64,000 bases of DNA from Populus alba (taxonomy: Eukaryota; Streptophyta; Magnoliopsida; Malpighiales; Salicaceae). The notes beneath the pieces are model-generated. The model worked only from the letters and a program-made list of their open reading frames with translations. It had not been told where the DNA came from and did not search any database. This document shows, piece after piece, positions 31,136 through 44,600 of the stretch. The DNA lies in the NCBI RefSeq assembly GCF_005239225.2, contig NC_133297.1, positions 4,658,392-4,722,391 on the forward strand, written 5' to 3'. The position numbers and the translations under genes are program-made. The stretch's first letter is position 1; every line of letters starts with the position of its first letter.

Positions 31136-34100
31136 TCTAGAAAATCTCCCATCCAAGGATTTTTACTTTGAAGTTTTATTCCGTTATTTGTTTTACCCTC
31201 CTTCACCCCTTCAGAAAACCCTACCTTTTAACCATCATCCTCAACATGCTCTTCGACAAATCAACAACTCAAACCCTACCTATCTCAAATCTGTTTACCT
31301 TGAAAGATCTGAAAACGCTACGGGGCTGGCCTGATCCTATGCCCGTAAAAACCTTTTTTCTTTTTTGTTCTGTACTATATTTTGCTTTGGCTAATAGTTC
31401 TATTAGTTTTATGTCTTTTCAATATACTTTCTATAATTATTCAAAAAATAATAATTACAATGTTATATATAATAATTCATCTAATTAAGTTATAATTTTT
31501 AAATGATATTTTATGTTTATATTTACAATCACCTTTTTAACAACTATATATAAGCATAATATACAATAAATTATAAAACAAATTGCACATTGAATCAATG
31601 GGAATTATTAAACAATTTCTTGATTGTTAATTTCTATGTGGGTTTCATTATTCGTTGATTTTTTTTACATTGTCTCATAATAATTATGAAGATGTTTTTT
31701 ATTTTTGTTTAAAACTTGTCTTTTGCATTATTGTTAGTTTTTGCTTAAAATGCGTGATTAAGTTGATAAGAAATGAAAGTTTTGCCTCAACAAATATTTT
31801 TTTCTTACTTCTTTATTTAAATTATTGAGAATTTTTATTATAAAGAAATTGTTAATAAAAATCTTTTGTCAAAACAAATATTGAAATGCATTGACTTTTA
31901 GAAATACATTTGTTTTTCTTTTAAAATCTAGATCTTCTCAACTTCTACAAATATTGATTTTAATTATTATATAATTAAATAAAAATAATTTTAAAATTAC
32001 CTAACAACAGCATCATGCAGGCGTAAAAGCTACTGTGATTGATAATAATCAAGGACAAAGTATTCGATAAAGAAAGGTAAAGTTATCTGTATCTTCCGAT
32101 GTGGGTTACTCTCTTTTTCGTCCTCTGACAGCCTGTTCATTCCCCTCTTTTATTCTATTCCATACACCACAAAGAAACGACAGTGTGAGGTGGGGATGGG
32201 ACTTTGGATTTTTGTGAACGATGATAATCAAATGGCCCTACAGCTCGTGCTTCTGACCACATATTTCACCGCGCTCTGCTGCGGGTAAACATTTTTTTTT
32301 TTATATAAATAATAATAAATAGGTTTTTACTATTGCTTTTTTACCAAAAATATTTTAATACAAATTGAAAAGCTACACTATATAACTAATTAAATAAATT
32401 AAAAATTATTTATATAAAAAATATTAACGATAAAAAAAAAAATAAACTAGAAAAAGATTTGTGTGTTTGAGCTTATTTAAATTTAAATTTTATTTTTTAA
32501 AGGGTTGGGCATTAATTTTTTTAAAAAAAAAAAAAATACATGAGCGACATGTCACCTGCTGAGACAAACAATGTATTATCTACAAGCTCAGACTCCAATC
32601 ATCATTGTGATAACTGAAAAATTATAATAATATTTTTTTTCCAAAACAAACCCCATTTCCAAGTACTTTGAATCCAAAATATCTCATTAGCATCGTTGAA
32701 TACTTATAAACTAATTCATCAATTCAAAAACATCTTAAAAAAAGATCCAAAAACACAAAATCTAATTCGAGTTAGATTTTGTTTTCTCAACTTAGATTTG
32801 TTATTTTTCAAGCAACATTAAGACCTGTAAAGGACCACTATCTAGTCTTTGTTATAGCAAGGAAACCGAAGACATCAAAAAAAAAAATTTTGGTTGTAAA
32901 CGGACTTTCTCTCTCTTACCTTTTTAAATAAGAACTGAAAAAATAATATAAATTAATTTTTATACTAAAATTGAATTTGTGATTTGGAAAAAACTTAGAT
33001 TGTATAAATTATATTATTTTAAAAATTGAGGATTTAAGTGTATTTTTCGCACCACCCTATTTTGGTGCATTATTCATTTTAGCCCATCTTCTATTAATTC
33101 CATAATTTCTTAAGAAATCAAAAGTAATTAATCTTTAATTAGGATTAAATCACATAAAATTTAAATTTAAAAATGAAAAAATAAAAATAAGAAATGAACA
33201 ATGAGTTCACATGTGAGTTTGTGAATATTATTTTTCTGCATCTACCTCTTTTAATGTTTTCAATAATTTCTATTAAAATAATCAGGTTATTTTATTTTAT
33301 CCACTGGACCGCTCTCCTACACCCTCCAAAATAATTTTTTTTGTGCTACTTTCCGCGGAAGACCAAAAACCGAATTCAGTTAGTCATTCGAATTACAAAG
33401 GGGAATTGGTGAATCTTTTGAAATGTCTGTGGGTGGTGGGTCGCAGCTGAAAAGTAATTGCGTTTTAAAATTATTTTTTAAAAAATTATTTTTTTATTTT
33501 AAATTAATATATTTTTTATATTTTTAAATTATTTTGATATGCTAATATCAAAAATAAATATTTTTAAAAAAAAAAAATATTATTAATATACTTTTTTAAG
33601 TGAAAAATATTTTAAAAATTAACCAAAATCACATTCTTAAATATACAATAACTCCAAGACGAAATCAATAATCTTGATTTATAGTTACATTCAAGGGTCA
33701 GTTCTCATTTATTTAAAGAAAACTAATTCCTGAGGGGCTTGTTGGAGGTCAATTGAATGAGATTTGATTTTAATTTATAATATAAATAAATAATTAAAAA
33801 AATAAAAATCAAACGTATAAATAAAAAAATTACATGGCTTTTATTATTTCACAAGAAAAATACTATTTAATCCACATATTCTCTATTTACTTCTTGTTTT
33901 GTCTTTTTGATTTTAGGATTTTTAGTTTTTGTATAAATCTTTATTTTATTTATATTTTAGTTTTTATATTTGGGAAATGAGAGACCATGTTTTAACCAAG
34001 CAAAGTCTTTAACTTGAAGAAATGATCTTGTTTTATACTCTCTCTTGTATATTATTACTAAACATGATTTTTATTTTTGTTTTTTTATTATATTATTTTC

Positions 34101-34582
34101 TTTTTCTTTTTTTGCCCAAGAAAATAACTAAATGTTACCTAACTTATAGGTATTTGTTCTTGGTATCATCCAAGAGATCATAGGTTTAATTCTCCAAAAA
34201 TATTAAAAGTTTAACTTAGTTTACATCTCATGTAAGAGACGGTCTAATTAATCCCTTGATTTTGTTATCAGCTTGTCAACAAAAAAATGGCAGAGCAAAA
34301 TTAACTCCAACGGCAACGAGCTTTTTAACTGGAAAAAAAAAAAAAAAAAAAATAGCCAGCCACATACGTGTCTTCTCATTTGACCAGGACTAGAGTCCAC
34401 AGAGGATTTAAAAGGCCTCGTACCAATACCCAGCGACCTGTATGGGCCTACATGGGCTAAAAAGAAGAAAATCAAGAATTATTAGGCCTCTATGATGAAG
34501 GCCTGCAAATCAGACCCCTTATCAATGACCGCAAAGAAATGAGTTCAAGGTGGGGTCCCAGTCACTCAGCGGAAAGAAAGAA
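31136..34582. other. Intergenic end of unit 4 and AT-rich DNA
   Basis: 31,900-32,100 matches 7,070-7,330 and 32,490-33,080 matches 12,750-13,340, so the duplicon reaches at least 33,080. A MITE-like piece lies at 33,455-33,655. The rest is AT-rich with homopolymer runs. No gene is supported. Confidence 0.5.
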
Positions 34583-34636
34583 ATGGAGAATGGCTGCGGT
34601 GGCGGCATCGAGACCCAGTGGTGGTGGTGGTGGGCA

Positions 34637-35377
34637 ATGGCAAGCATGGCCAAGTTAGGGTGGGGCATTTCAGCATATAAAAGAGGCTTCGCTGGAGACT
34701 CTCGTCTCATGCCTTTAAAAGCGTTCGCCGTTGCCTCCCTCTTTGTGGGTTCCGCCGCCTCTGCTTCCATTGCTTCCCTTCAAGCCTCTGGCATCCACAA
34801 GGTACAAGATCTTATAGAATTGGGAGAAAATATAAGGACTGGGCTTGGGGTTCCTCCAAGAGTAGCAAAAGAGTAAGTTGCTTGCTCTCTTTTATCATCT
34901 GTATATTTTTTTTAGAGTCCCAAAAAATTACATCTGTACAACCATTGATTGTTGTTTATCATTGTTTTTCTTGTTAGAAAAGCTGATGATCTATGACAAG
35001 GTGCATCAAGAATTTTGGAGATGTATGCAGTTTCGTGTCCTATATTTTGTAATGCTAGAATGCAAGCTGTAGATGTCAACAATATGATGTACTCCACAAT
35101 ACTTCTTTTGTAATAAGATTTTTTCTTTTGATTATTGTTTGAGAGAGTACCTTTTTCTATAACCATTGCCTAATGAAGTTAAAATTCTGTTCTGGTTAAC
35201 TTGCTTCAAAGAGTCAATTAGCATGGAAATAAGCTTTTGATGTTCTTGGTCTTGCTTGATCAAATGCTTAACAGACACATTGAACAGACCCTCTGGGACT
35301 CAATTATAGTGGTTGATAAAGAACGTGCTCAGCAGAAGTTAAAGAACTCGTTTGCAGCAGGTTTATTGCGAAGGTAA
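34637..35377 (+). CDS. Small predicted membrane protein, two exons
   Basis: Exon 1 (34637-34872) ends at a GTAAGT donor. Exon 2 (35275-35377) follows an AACAG acceptor and restores the frame (VAKE-HIEQTLWDSIIVVDK), giving about 112 residues. One hydrophobic stretch (about residues 27-50, LKAFAVASLFVGSAASASIA) could span a membrane. The C-terminus is basic (QKLKNSFAAGLLRR). An upstream in-frame ATG at 34583 would add 18 residues including five tryptophans from a (TGG)5 run, which looks more like leader. I do not recognise the family. A GTAATG sequence overlaps the stop region (35373), so further exons are possible. Confidence 0.6.
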
Positions 35378-35562
35378 TGTTTGTGCAGACTGTTTAGCAA
35401 ACAAGGGAGGTAGCATGGCTCGGGATCTTCTTCGGATGTTTAAAATTTCTGTAACTTGGGAGATCCAACTGAGGAAAAAGATTTGTTTAGTGGCAGAATT
35501 GAGGCTAATTATATAGTTGAAGGGATTTTTTGATGTTTGCAATATAAATATACTTCTGTGTG

Positions 35563-35990
35563 TGTGATGGAGATGGCCCTGTAAAAGTTGCGGATAAAGA
35601 AGTCGAAGAAGCTATAGTTTCCATCATTCTTGAAAACTTCCCTTCCCATGCAGTTTTCGGCGAAGAAACCAAGAGGAATTCTAACGATATCATCATCAAT
35701 GACACCAAGCTTCCAGACTTTTTTAGGGTTGTGGATCCTATTGACGTAACATACAGCTTTAATTTGGAAAAGGTGCAAGTTTGGAACCCTTATTGCTCTT
35801 ATTGTTCTTCTTTACAAGGGGAAGCCTATTCTTGGCATTATGATCAACCTGTTACGAAAGATGGATGGATGGGTGTAACAGGGAGCATATCAACGAAGAA
35901 TGGCGAACCATTGTAGGCCACTGCCTGTCAGGATTTGGTTCATGCGCGTGTTCATGTAAAATCCAGGAATTACAGTGATGAAGTTGGGTT
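35563..35990 (+). pseudogene. Broken HISN7/IMPL2-like phosphatase copy
   Basis: The frame VKVADKEVEEAIVSIILENF, HAVFGEE, VVDPID and DQPVTKDGWMGVTG matches the inositol-monophosphatase family, closest from memory to plant histidinol-phosphate phosphatase (HISN7/IMPL2). The intact motif DPIDGT is DPIDVT here, changing a metal-site loop. The segment FGTLIALIVLLYKGKPILGI lies in a different frame, so at least two frameshifts exist, and a stop follows NGEPL. There is no start region or C-terminal third in frame. The read-through of parts that normally lie in separate exons suggests a processed copy, but I cannot confirm intron positions. Similarity after 35,920 is weak. Confidence 0.7.
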
Positions 35991-36470
35991 TGCTTGTAAC
36001 GGAATTGTGCGGAGCATCACGATCATGCTACGTCATTATTTGGCTCTCGCTAAAGAAAAACGTTCCGTGTTGCAAGTATTGGTTCATTCAGATCCCGAAG
36101 ACTCAATGAGACCGTACCGGCGAACATCTGTTGTGTTCAATCCACGTTTGTTTCCTTGGTTAACGAGGACAGACTATAACTTGAGCACCTTCTCTAAACA
36201 AGTGATTAAAAACACAACGTTAATCACCAACAAAATTGTTTAATTCAATGACCAACCAATCACATTTCAGGATCTTTGCTTTCTCAGTGAACAAAAACTT
36301 TATCAGCTCAGAAGGACAAAACTGGAACTCCCAAGAAAACTAAGGATCAATCTCACGAGAACGTATACAAATTATTCATATCTATTGACGTGAGTTAGCA
36401 ACCCCAGCTCCAGATCAAATTGGTACAAAAAGAAACCATATCTAAGCTATGGAACGCTTGTGTACATATT

Positions 36471-39400
36471 TTACGCAACCACTGGCGCAGGCATATAAGA
36501 CTCCAGAATCAGCTGTGATCGTGAAGGTTGCATGGTCTCGACAATTAAGTATGTATACTTCCACTGCTTGTCCGCTTTGTCTTTGAACATCTCAGCAGAA
36601 ACCTTCCCAGCACCATGCGGCCCACGAATATAGAAATTAATCTACATTCAATGAGGCAACGAGTAAGCAGATATCAAGTTACACAGAAAATCAAAATTAT
36701 CCTCAATTTCATTTGTTCTTGTGAAATTTTTTCACTTTATTTCTTCTTAAAGTGGAAGGAGGTTCTGGAGATAATTCAGGAATGTTATTCACAATCCTGG
36801 AACCTTTTGCATTTCTTGGATCAAAAGACAAATTTCATATGGTTATTATAAATTATGTTGCTTCACAGTTTACCTGGACATGCTCCACACCATCTTCATC
36901 AGTAAAGATCCTATTGGGAATACGTTGGCGAGCAGCACGATTTCTACTTTCCTGACCATAACCTGTAATAGGGGATCCAATCCTCACCCTGACCTGATTT
37001 TCGAAGAAAATATAATCCAAAGTGAACAACAAAATTGCAAATCAACATATGTAAAGAATACCACCAATATGATTCAGCTTTCAAATTTTGAAACAGCCTG
37101 CAATCATGGTCATTTTAAGTACAAGAACATAGATGGCAAAGTTTAGTTGCCAGTGAGAACCCTTGTGACCATTTACTACCAGATCTTTCTGGATTTTATC
37201 TAAAGTATTTAAAACCTCCCTCACAACTTTGTGATTACATTTTGAAAGAATTTGTTTTCTCTATATTAGTTTTGCCAATAAACTGTACCCAACTACTTGA
37301 AGTTAAGCACCCACTGCCATTCTTATTTTCAGATTACAGTACAAAGAATATCAATTTTCACAAACCTGACTGTCATCTTGAATCCTTTTCAGAGCCTTGT
37401 TAAAAATCTTGTATCTATCACAGATCATGGTTCAAATCAGAGTGGAATCAGGAAAAGAAGGCAAAACCTCAAATAATTTATTTTTAACCATATTTGTATA
37501 ATTTAATAAGAAAAATCAACTCTTACTCTTTTGGTTCAAATATCAGCTCCTTGAAAACAGCATAAGCTGCTGCAGCAGCAACACCAAGTCCTGCAAGAAT
37601 TATAATGCTGTAGGAAGCACCCTCTGTAAACGTCACAGGCTTCTCTGGGATATTGTATGTTGGAGCATCAAAAGGATCCTCAACAGTAGATAAGTCCTTT
37701 CTGGTCTGTCCAGAGTGGCAGAGCACAATTAATAGTTTAAGAGAACAAGTTTTCAGGGGAAAAAAAAAAAAACTTCATGAAGAGAACACAAAGTGAAACC
37801 AATATATAAAGCAAAAAGGTAAAACAAAAACATATGTAGTCAGTATGGTTCAGATGCCGCTATGTTGGGAGTACATAAACACAGAAGAAATTTAAAAATT
37901 CCCTTTTGAAAGAAACAATTTGTTTCAACAATGAAGTATGGAGCAAGCATATATTTCCTATATAAAAATCTAGAACCACCCAGATAGTGATAGTATCCTT
38001 AGAATAGAAATACTCTCCATTTTTATCATTTTATAGATAAAAAGGTTGACTGCATAGAAACACAAGATTCATTCAAGTGTTCTACTTAAACTGTAATCAG
38101 AGTAATCTAAATAGCATGCGGATAAAACATAAACACGTAAGTTCAAGAACTTTGATTTGAATTCAAACCTCAGATTGATTTCGTGTCTCTTTCTTCGAAG
38201 CTTTCGATGCAAAGGATCTAGCAACACAAATATTAATGGTGCTTCCTACATGGTTTTCCATGATTTGAAAGGGTGACCCAAGGCTAACCAGGCATTCTCT
38301 GTTAGATTTACCTCCATACATAGCAGGGATACCTGCCAAATATCACTGTCAAGAATTAATTTGCAAAAAGAGAGAAATCAATAAGCAAAACAACCTTGCT
38401 CCAGAACCGGTGGATATGCATGTCTGACACTAAATGTCAGTAAACTTGCAGAACTTTGTGTGGCTCCAAATACTTTATTATATTATATGAATTGTATGGC
38501 TACAACTCCTCTCCTGCATTGAGTTTAGTTACACTATCTAACACTGTTAAGTTTTCAATTATTTCTTGCAGGTCCTAGCATTAAAGCAATCGATCCTACT
38601 ATAGTTTCTTTATGATCTTTTACTTAAACTCCCAATGAGACATCCAAGCATTCAATAAAATCAGCTCATAGTCATGTTCTTTCTTTGCTAGACCCTTTAT
38701 CAAAAAGGCCATTAGATCTCCATCACAACAGCACGAAATATGAGATTTAGTCAGTAAACATGCAAACTACAACTTGCAGTGAAACATTCATAGGGATAGA
38801 CTAGATCACTACTGATTCAGGAGGGCATCCTGAAACTTCCTGTTCTGCCAAAATAAAAAATCTGGAGGAGCGGATGAGGGTCACTGGCTCCATATCAGAA
38901 AATGAGACCAGCCAATAAAAATGATTAGTATAAGATCTTTGATCCTTGTATAATTCTCTTGCAAGCAAACAAAAAATGAGTTCCAGGATGAGCAATAATG
39001 CAGTAAGCAAATAAGAAATCCCCAGATTACTATAGTCCAAGGGCACAGCTCTCAATAAAGAGCATGGCTTTTACTGAAACTTTTGCCAAAGAGGCAGACG
39101 AACAACTCTCAGCAACAAGAGAGAAGACTATATCACATTTGGGCATATGAGACTTACACAAGCATAATGATTCAATAAAGTGGAGCATAACAATCACTAA
39201 CCATTACCCCAAAGTATGTCCTACAAAATGGAATGAAATAAAACAAAATCAGTCTGCAGTTACAAGCTGAGGGGAAATGAAAGTGAAAATAACTAACTAC
39301 CTCACCTTAGTCAAATGGTTGGCATTGGAAGCAAAATGTCTCACATAATCTGACTTTGGCAGCTGAGTCAACATCAGAATGTAACTTAGATCAAATACCA

Positions 39401-40356
39401 ATACATCACATTTAACTAATATGCTTGAAACAAACAGGATTTCAACTATAAAAAGAAAATTACCCAATTGTACCGTAAGTTTATGGTAAAAACAGTTACT
39501 TATTGACAGACATTTCCAGAAGCATTAAGGTAACAACAGGAGCCAACAAGCAGAACAAAGGTAGTAATAACAAAGAGCAAATAACTGGTTGAATTAGTTG
39601 CTTCATTTAAAGCCAGGAAGGGGAAAGGAAGAGAAGTGATTTTTAGAAGAAAGCAAAAAAGGGGTAGCAGGAAAATTATAACTAGAAAGAGTATGATTGG
39701 GGATTCAATCTCGTTTCTGACAGGTGAATTTTTCTAATATCACTGAAACTAATCTTGCCTCCTCATTTTAGAAGGCCAGAACCTGGAGAAATCTACAACT
39801 CCAGGATGTCATTTGCATTACATTATTTAGGCTAAGTGCCGAAAAGAAAGGTCAGCATATCTTAAATGAAGCTAAGATAAATTTTTCATTCTGGAGGTTA
39901 AATTCGTTCATTGCAATACTTTGGCACAATGAGTTCAATAGGATCCAGGTCTCGTTAATATACCTCAAAGTGGCAACACTTTGCGGCAACATGCATTACC
40001 ATTACATTGACATTCAAGTTCTATTGCATTCAATATAAAACAACAAGTTTCTTCAAACAACCATAAAACACACGAGGCACAAACTAAATTTGAACTCAAA
40101 CCACAACAAAAGCTGTAAATAACCTCCGAAGGCAAGTCGCAGTGTCTCAAATGTACAAAGCTGAAACTAAAAAGGAAAAAAGAAAAATATTTACCCTAGT
40201 GGCTGAATTACCAAGTGCACTTCTTTGTGCAGCCATGGATGTTGAAAAGGACGCCAAACCCACATCAGATACTCCCTTAACAATCTTTCTCTCCAAAAAT
40301 AAAGGCAGCCCATTTTGAGATCTCAAAAAACCGCTGCATCTCCTAATATGTTGCAT
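36471..40356 (-). CDS. TIM21: Mitochondrial import inner-membrane subunit TIM21
   Basis: Seven exons on the minus strand give 304 residues: 40195-40356, 39306-39362, 39208-39220, 38169-38332, 37527-37705, 37366-37414 and 36471-36641, with 36874-36993 before the last (eight coding exons in all). The phases agree throughout. Tim21 is a TIM23-complex subunit that links the outer TOM complex to the inner-membrane translocase. The N-terminus is basic and serine-rich ([14 protein letters not shown]), as expected for a mitochondrial presequence. [18 protein letters not shown] precedes one membrane span (about residues 162-183). The C-terminal Tim21 domain includes [33 protein letters not shown] and [11 protein letters not shown]. 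It shares its upstream region with the SWIM gene. The 13-base exon is the least certain part but is needed to keep frame. Confidence 0.93.
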
Positions 40357-41605
40357 CTTCTAATACTACAATAAAAACCCCTACCTTTTCTATTTAGTAA
40401 AAAACAAAAACCAAAACTTTAACACAAAAACCAACTCTTATAGCCTAAAAAAGGTTAAAAAAACCAAATACAATAAGACCCAGATGCTGAAATTGAGAGA
40501 TATTCAAGACCCAGAAATCATATACTTCAACCCTGTATTAAGATATCGAGAGAGAGAGGGAGAGAGAGAACCAAAAACCCAATGGCAAGCAATTTGGGGT
40601 TTTATTGCAGACACGTGCAAGAAGAAAACTCACGTGTAAGAAACCCAAGAAGGCAAGAACCCAGTATTCTTTGGGCTCACTCCTCAAAACTTAGCCCGTA
40701 TAACGAAAGCCCGAATTTGAACCGAATGGCTTGTTTTCCTCTCCTTTTTTGTTCCCTCAAAATCAGAGGAGAGCGCACTCGCACCTAGCAGCTGCCAGAG
40801 AGAAAACTCATACACAGCGAGGTAGGGAAAGAAGAAAGAAGGAAAGGAGTTGAATTTGTTTAAAAAGAATTTGGCTTGTCTTTTTAACACTACTGCTTTG
40901 CAGCAGCCCAGTTTTGTTGCTGGTAAGTTCTCTATTTACATAAATATGAAGAAACTCCAAGGCACCCTCGAGGCCAGGAGAAAAATGGAGAAAAGTTCGA
41001 AATTTTTTAACACTCAATTTAGTGCAGTTTTTCTTAATAGTTTTTTGTTTATGGATTCATTTCTGTATAGAGCTATTTGTTTAGGAGTTGTTAAGAAGAT
41101 AACTTTTTAAAGGTGTACAAGAACTTTGAAGGATTTTTTTTTTATATATATACATTTTGGGTTGTTTTCCAAAAGTTTAGACACTAAGATTATGACAGGA
41201 AATTTGAAGATTGATTCGTACATCCATAGTCAATATGTTTAAATTGTAAAGTCATTATGCTTGTACAAAGGTCGGGTTTTTTATGCTTGTTTTCTATATT
41301 TACAGTTTCAAGATAAGTTGATTACAGGAGTTGATATGATAAAATAGATTACTGGTGCTATGATTCATTTTAAAATTTTAATAATTCCAAGATATGTTGA
41401 TCAAAGGACTTGATATGATGCAATACACTGATGGTACAATTATTTGTTCTGATTTTGCAATAGTCTGAAGAATAAGGATTTTTTTTTTTATATATATATA
41501 ATTTTAGTAAGTTCATCAAACTTGGGTTTGATGAGATGTCTCTTTGTACAAGGTTATAACCCTTCAACTATTCACTGACCTAATTCCTGTTATGTGCATT
41601 TTTAG
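40357..41605. promoter_or_regulatory. Shared upstream region of TIM21 and the SWIM gene
   Basis: The two genes point away from each other. A GA-rich run (about 40,549-40,570) lies near the TIM21 side. On the plus side, a probable 5' UTR exon ends at 40,922 with donor GTAAGT, and the intron (40,923-41,605) ends with AG directly before the ATG at 41,606. No clear TATA box is seen, which is common for housekeeping pairs. Confidence 0.55.
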
Positions 41606-44600
41606 ATGGCCAGATGGGATGAGATTCTGTCCCTTCCTGTGCAGAATCCTCCAACTTTGGAATTCTCTGCTTCTGATATTGTGTGGTCAAAGGTTGAAGG
41701 CTGGCGTGACAATTTGGATAGACTCGCTCTTATCCCTTTTGCTCGGGTGGATGATTTTGTCAGAGGTGAGTCTGCTAATAAAGACTGTCCAACGAGATTT
41801 CATGTTGAAGCTAGAAGGCGTCGACCTCCACAAACATCTTACAAGCAAAAGGTTGATGGCATCCTTGAGTACATATTGTAAGTTTCACTCTTCTTTTGGC
41901 AGCTCCTACTTAGTGGCCATCAATGCTGTGAGTTAAGTGATCCATTTGAATTTTTAGGTATTGGTGTTCTTTTGGCCCTGATGATCATCGGAAAGGTGGC
42001 ATAGTACGGCCCAGTAGAACTACTTATGTTCCAAAAAAGAAAAATGCTGGTAGACCAAACACTAAGAGGGGGTGCACCTGCCATTTTATTGTAAAACGTT
42101 TAATTGCTGAGCCATCTGTAGCACTGATCATATATAATCAGGACAAGCACGTGGATAAAAAAGGGTTACCATGCCATGGCCCTCGGGATAAGAAGGCTGA
42201 AGGAACTCGTGCTATGTTTGCCCCATATATCTCAGAGGATCTTCGGCTTCGTGTTTTATCTTTACTATATGTTGGGGTCTCTGTGGAGACCATAATGCAA
42301 AGACACAATGAATCAGTAGAAAGGCAGGGCGGTCCATGTAATCGTGATGACCTGTTGACACACAGGTATGTGCGGAGGCAGGAAAGGAGCATCCGCCGCT
42401 CTACATATGAACTGGACAATGATGATGCAGTTAGCATTAACATGTGGGTTGAAAGCCACCAGAATCAGGTATTCTTCTTCGAGGATTTTTCTGATTCAGA
42501 GCCTTTCACTTTGGGAATTCAAACAGAGTGGCAGTTACAACAAATGATTCGGTTTGGCAATCGTGGTCTTGTGGCTTCTGATTCAAGATTTGGAACAAAC
42601 AAATTAAAGGTTTGTCATTTCAGTTAATATGGTCCAAATCCTGTCTAACCAAATATCAATTACAGTGCCTCTATATGTTTCAGAAACTGACTTTGCTCTT
42701 TTCTTTCATTTTGTTTAGTATCCTGTTCACAGTCTAGTTGTGTTCAACTCAGACAACAAGGCCATCCCTGTAGCTTGGATCATAACACCAAGATTTGCTA
42801 GTGCTGATGCACATAGATGGATGAGGGCACTTTACAACAGAGTTTGTATGAAAGATCCTTCGTGGAAGTTGGCTGGCTTTATAGTGGATGACCCTTTGAC
42901 AGACATCCTCACAATAAGGTTGGCAGTTCCACTTTCTTTAATGTGAATTCGATGATTTTTTTCTTCTTGGTCATTTTTAGTTGTTTTACAGAGTGTTCCA
43001 AGGGTCATATGGCCCATATCCATGGGTTTTTTTGGTATTTTTTTTAATTCTGTATACTGAAATTTAGAGTTCAGTACAAGCATTGATTGATACCTTGAGA
43101 TCTCTGGTGCCTTAAAATTTGCTTGACACGGTATTGCTTCAGACTTTCTGCTTGAGGCACCAACTATTGTCTACCATTGTGATCTTAAAGGACACTTTAG
43201 AACCTGTTTGGAAATACGGTTCAAACTGCGTTCCTCTAAAATTTGAATTTTTTTGCTTAAAATTATTTTTTTTTATGTTTTCATATTGTTTTGATGTGTT
43301 GATGTCAAAAATTATTTTTAAAAAATAAAATGAAAAATTATTTTGATGCATTTCTAAGCGAAAAACACTTTGAATCGCAACCGCTACCACATTTCCAAAC
43401 ACACCATTTAATAATGTGCTTTTTAACACATGTAGAGCTGAACTGCAATGCTTGGTGAAATGCTCATAAGAATTTGTAGGATGAGATCTGTGGAGATTAT
43501 TTCAGATTCTCAATCTGAGCAAAGATCTGGGACTTGGCAGTTTAGATTGATTGTGTTGTGGACGTGATGTGTTGGTCCAGGCAAATAGAGAATGGTTTTG
43601 GGCCCAAGTGTTTCCTTTTTGGATGATATATATCTAAACAAAAACCTTATTTTCTTACCTTGTTCTCAGGGAGGTGTTTCAGTGCTCTGTGTTGATATCG
43701 TTTTGGCGAGTTCGCCATGCATGGCATAAGAATCTAATAAAGAGGTGCATGGAAACGGAGATCCGTGTTCAGATATCGAGACGGCTTGGACAGACAGTAG
43801 ATGATATTTGCAAAGGACAAGGAACTGTACGTTTGTTTGAAGATCTCATTGAAGATTTTGTTGACGGCTCTAGTTTTATGGATTACTTCAAGGCAACCTG
43901 GTATCCTAGAATAGGTTAGTAAATTTCTCTTCTTTTCTTTTCAATAGTAATTAAGATAGCATAAACAGGCTGTACACATTTCTATCTTTCTTCTCAATTT
44001 CCCTGAGCTGGTTTGCAAATGGGCCTCATATCTCAATTTGGAAGAAGATTAACTTGGCTGCGTGTGATAAAATATGTGGAGTATCGCTATAGAATCTTGA
44101 AGTTAGTTGGGTTTTTCACAAAACTCTTTATTTCAGAAAACTAAAAATGATATTTCCTTGTATCAGGGAGTTGGACTACTGCACTAAAAAATCTGCCATT
44201 GGCAAGCCAAGAGACTTGTGCAGCAATGGAATTTTACCACAGGCAATTGAAAGTGAGGCTCTTGAATGAGAAGAATCCTGGTGTTTATCAACGTGCTGAT
44301 TGGTTGGTTGATAAGTTGGGTACAAAAGTGCATTCCTACTTCTGGCTCGATGAATACTCAGAAAGGGATGATTTTGCAAGATACTGGAAAGATGAATGGG
44401 TTAGTGGTTTAACATCTTGGCGAAAAGCATTGAAGATTCCAGACTCTGATGTTGTCGTGGAATATAGATGTGCAAAAGTCACTGACCAGCTTGATCGGGA
44501 AAGGGTTCATGTTGTCTGGAACCCTGGTTCAGAATTTGCTATTTGTGATTGCAAGTGGGCGGAAATGGGCAACTTGTGTGAGCATGTCTTTAAAGTTATT

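Noticed and set aside
35935..36243. 102-residue plus-strand frame
   Set aside because: It begins inside the decayed phosphatase copy, and similarity to that family fades; the rest looks like chance.
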